64,000 nucleotides of DNA. Origin: a virus. Position numbers and translations under genes: made by a program. Positions within the stretch are counted from its first letter, which is position 1, and every line of letters begins with the position of its first letter. The DNA lies in IMG/VR virus record IMGVR_UViG_3300031261_000003, positions 1 through 64,000 of that record. One strand, given 5' to 3'. The notes beneath the pieces are model-generated. The model did no database searches and was not told where the DNA came from. It saw nothing but the letters and a program-made list of their open reading frames with translations. Shown here one piece after another: positions 63,807-64,000 of the stretch.

Positions 63807-64000
63807 TTAGAACGGGCCGGAATACGAGAGCGGCACGGCGGCCGGCTTGGCGGCTCGCATCGCCTTCGCGCTCGCCGCGAATTGCTCTTTCACGGAAAGC
63901 TGCGGGTATTCACTCGGCGCGACCGTAAAGCCCTTGCGCCGAATGATCTTGACGCCAAAGGTCCGGCCGTCCGCGATCCGCGCCGCGCTCGCGTTGCCGA
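63807..64000 (-). CDS. partial phage protein, C-terminal 63 aa
   Basis: Runs off the right edge. Visible: GNASAARIADGRTFGVKIIR, then RKGFTVAPSEYPQLSVKEQF and PLSYSGPF at the end. Codon pattern is consistent with coding. No family recognised from this part. Confidence 0.55.
   Translation of the reverse strand, partial: GNASAARIADGRTFGVKIIRRKGFTVAPSEYPQLSVKEQFAASAKAMRAAKPAAVPLSYSGPF

Noticed and set aside
1-64000. tRNA, rRNA or CRISPR arrays
   Set aside because: No cloverleaf-like segments with GGTTCGA-type arms, no rRNA stretches and no evenly spaced direct repeats were seen on reading; a covariance search would be needed to exclude tRNAs fully.
1-64000. TAG recoding across the phage genome
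   Set aside because: Several genes end naturally at TAG with a well placed next start (for example capsid, exonuclease neighbours), so the single in-frame TAG at 48322 does not indicate a changed code.

Overview
The window is one nearly continuous phage genome, or a phage-plasmid, and no ordinary chromosomal genes were recognised. Base composition is GC-rich (roughly 58-62% by eye) with short AT-rich control islands. The protein families (DUF1376, DUF3489, DUF7694-like, MT-A70, a DUF3309-like peptide, a Rhizobiales-style HTH protein) suggest an alphaproteobacterial host, probably Hyphomicrobiales/Rhizobiales. The host assignment is inference. The virion genes describe a myovirus: contractile sheath, tube, and a Mu-like baseplate order.

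Layout. (1) 1-6.06 kb, plus strand: a tightly overlapping operon (mostly ATGA junctions) with an MT-A70 adenine methyltransferase, two DUF1376 replication-type proteins (one fused to HNH) and small unknown proteins, closed by a terminator. (2) 6.15-11.46 kb, minus strand: many small proteins. The left part is translationally coupled. The right part consists of one- or two-gene units, several with their own AT-rich promoter, a 5' leader hairpin with the loop ACGCCA, a GGAGA ribosome site and sometimes a 3' hairpin. The same leader recurs at 15.5 and 63.7 kb. (3) 11.6-14.7 kb, plus: small membrane proteins, a ParB-like protein and a cytosine-C5 methyltransferase, facing a DUF3489 protein on the minus strand. 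(4) 15.6-26.6 kb: terminase, portal, scaffold, capsid, a family of repeated 90-residue modules, and head-tail connectors. (5) 26.7-44.3 kb: sheath, tube, tail chaperone with a -1 frameshift site, tape measure, hub, spike, PAAR tip, wedge, J protein, tail fibres. Three reverse-strand extra genes are embedded here. (6) 44.3-46.4 kb: endolysin and several small membrane proteins (lysis). (7) 46.4-53.7 kb: an HTH protein, a small operon with an amber-interrupted zinc ribbon, a TPR/O-GlcNAc-transferase-like protein, small genes, and a TnpB-only IS605-type element that has cut a gene. (8) 54-56.7 kb: small genes coupled to an IS1595-type transposase. (9) 56.7-59.6 kb: two HNH proteins and a serine resolvase facing a ParA/ribbon-helix-helix partition operon, with inverted and direct repeats between them. 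(10) 59.6-64 kb, minus strand: a conserved phage protein and DEDD exonuclease pair, an inserted HNH-like gene, and a gene running off the right edge.

How it fits together: no integrase was seen, while ParA, an RHH protein and a resolvase are present, so maintenance as a partitioned plasmid prophage is the simplest reading. Early and accessory genes are controlled through repeated leader hairpins. The sheath and tube genes share a second leader hairpin that overlaps their ribosome sites. The two DNA methyltransferases probably protect the phage genome. The most novel-looking signals are the ACGCCA leader family and the paired sheath/tube leader.
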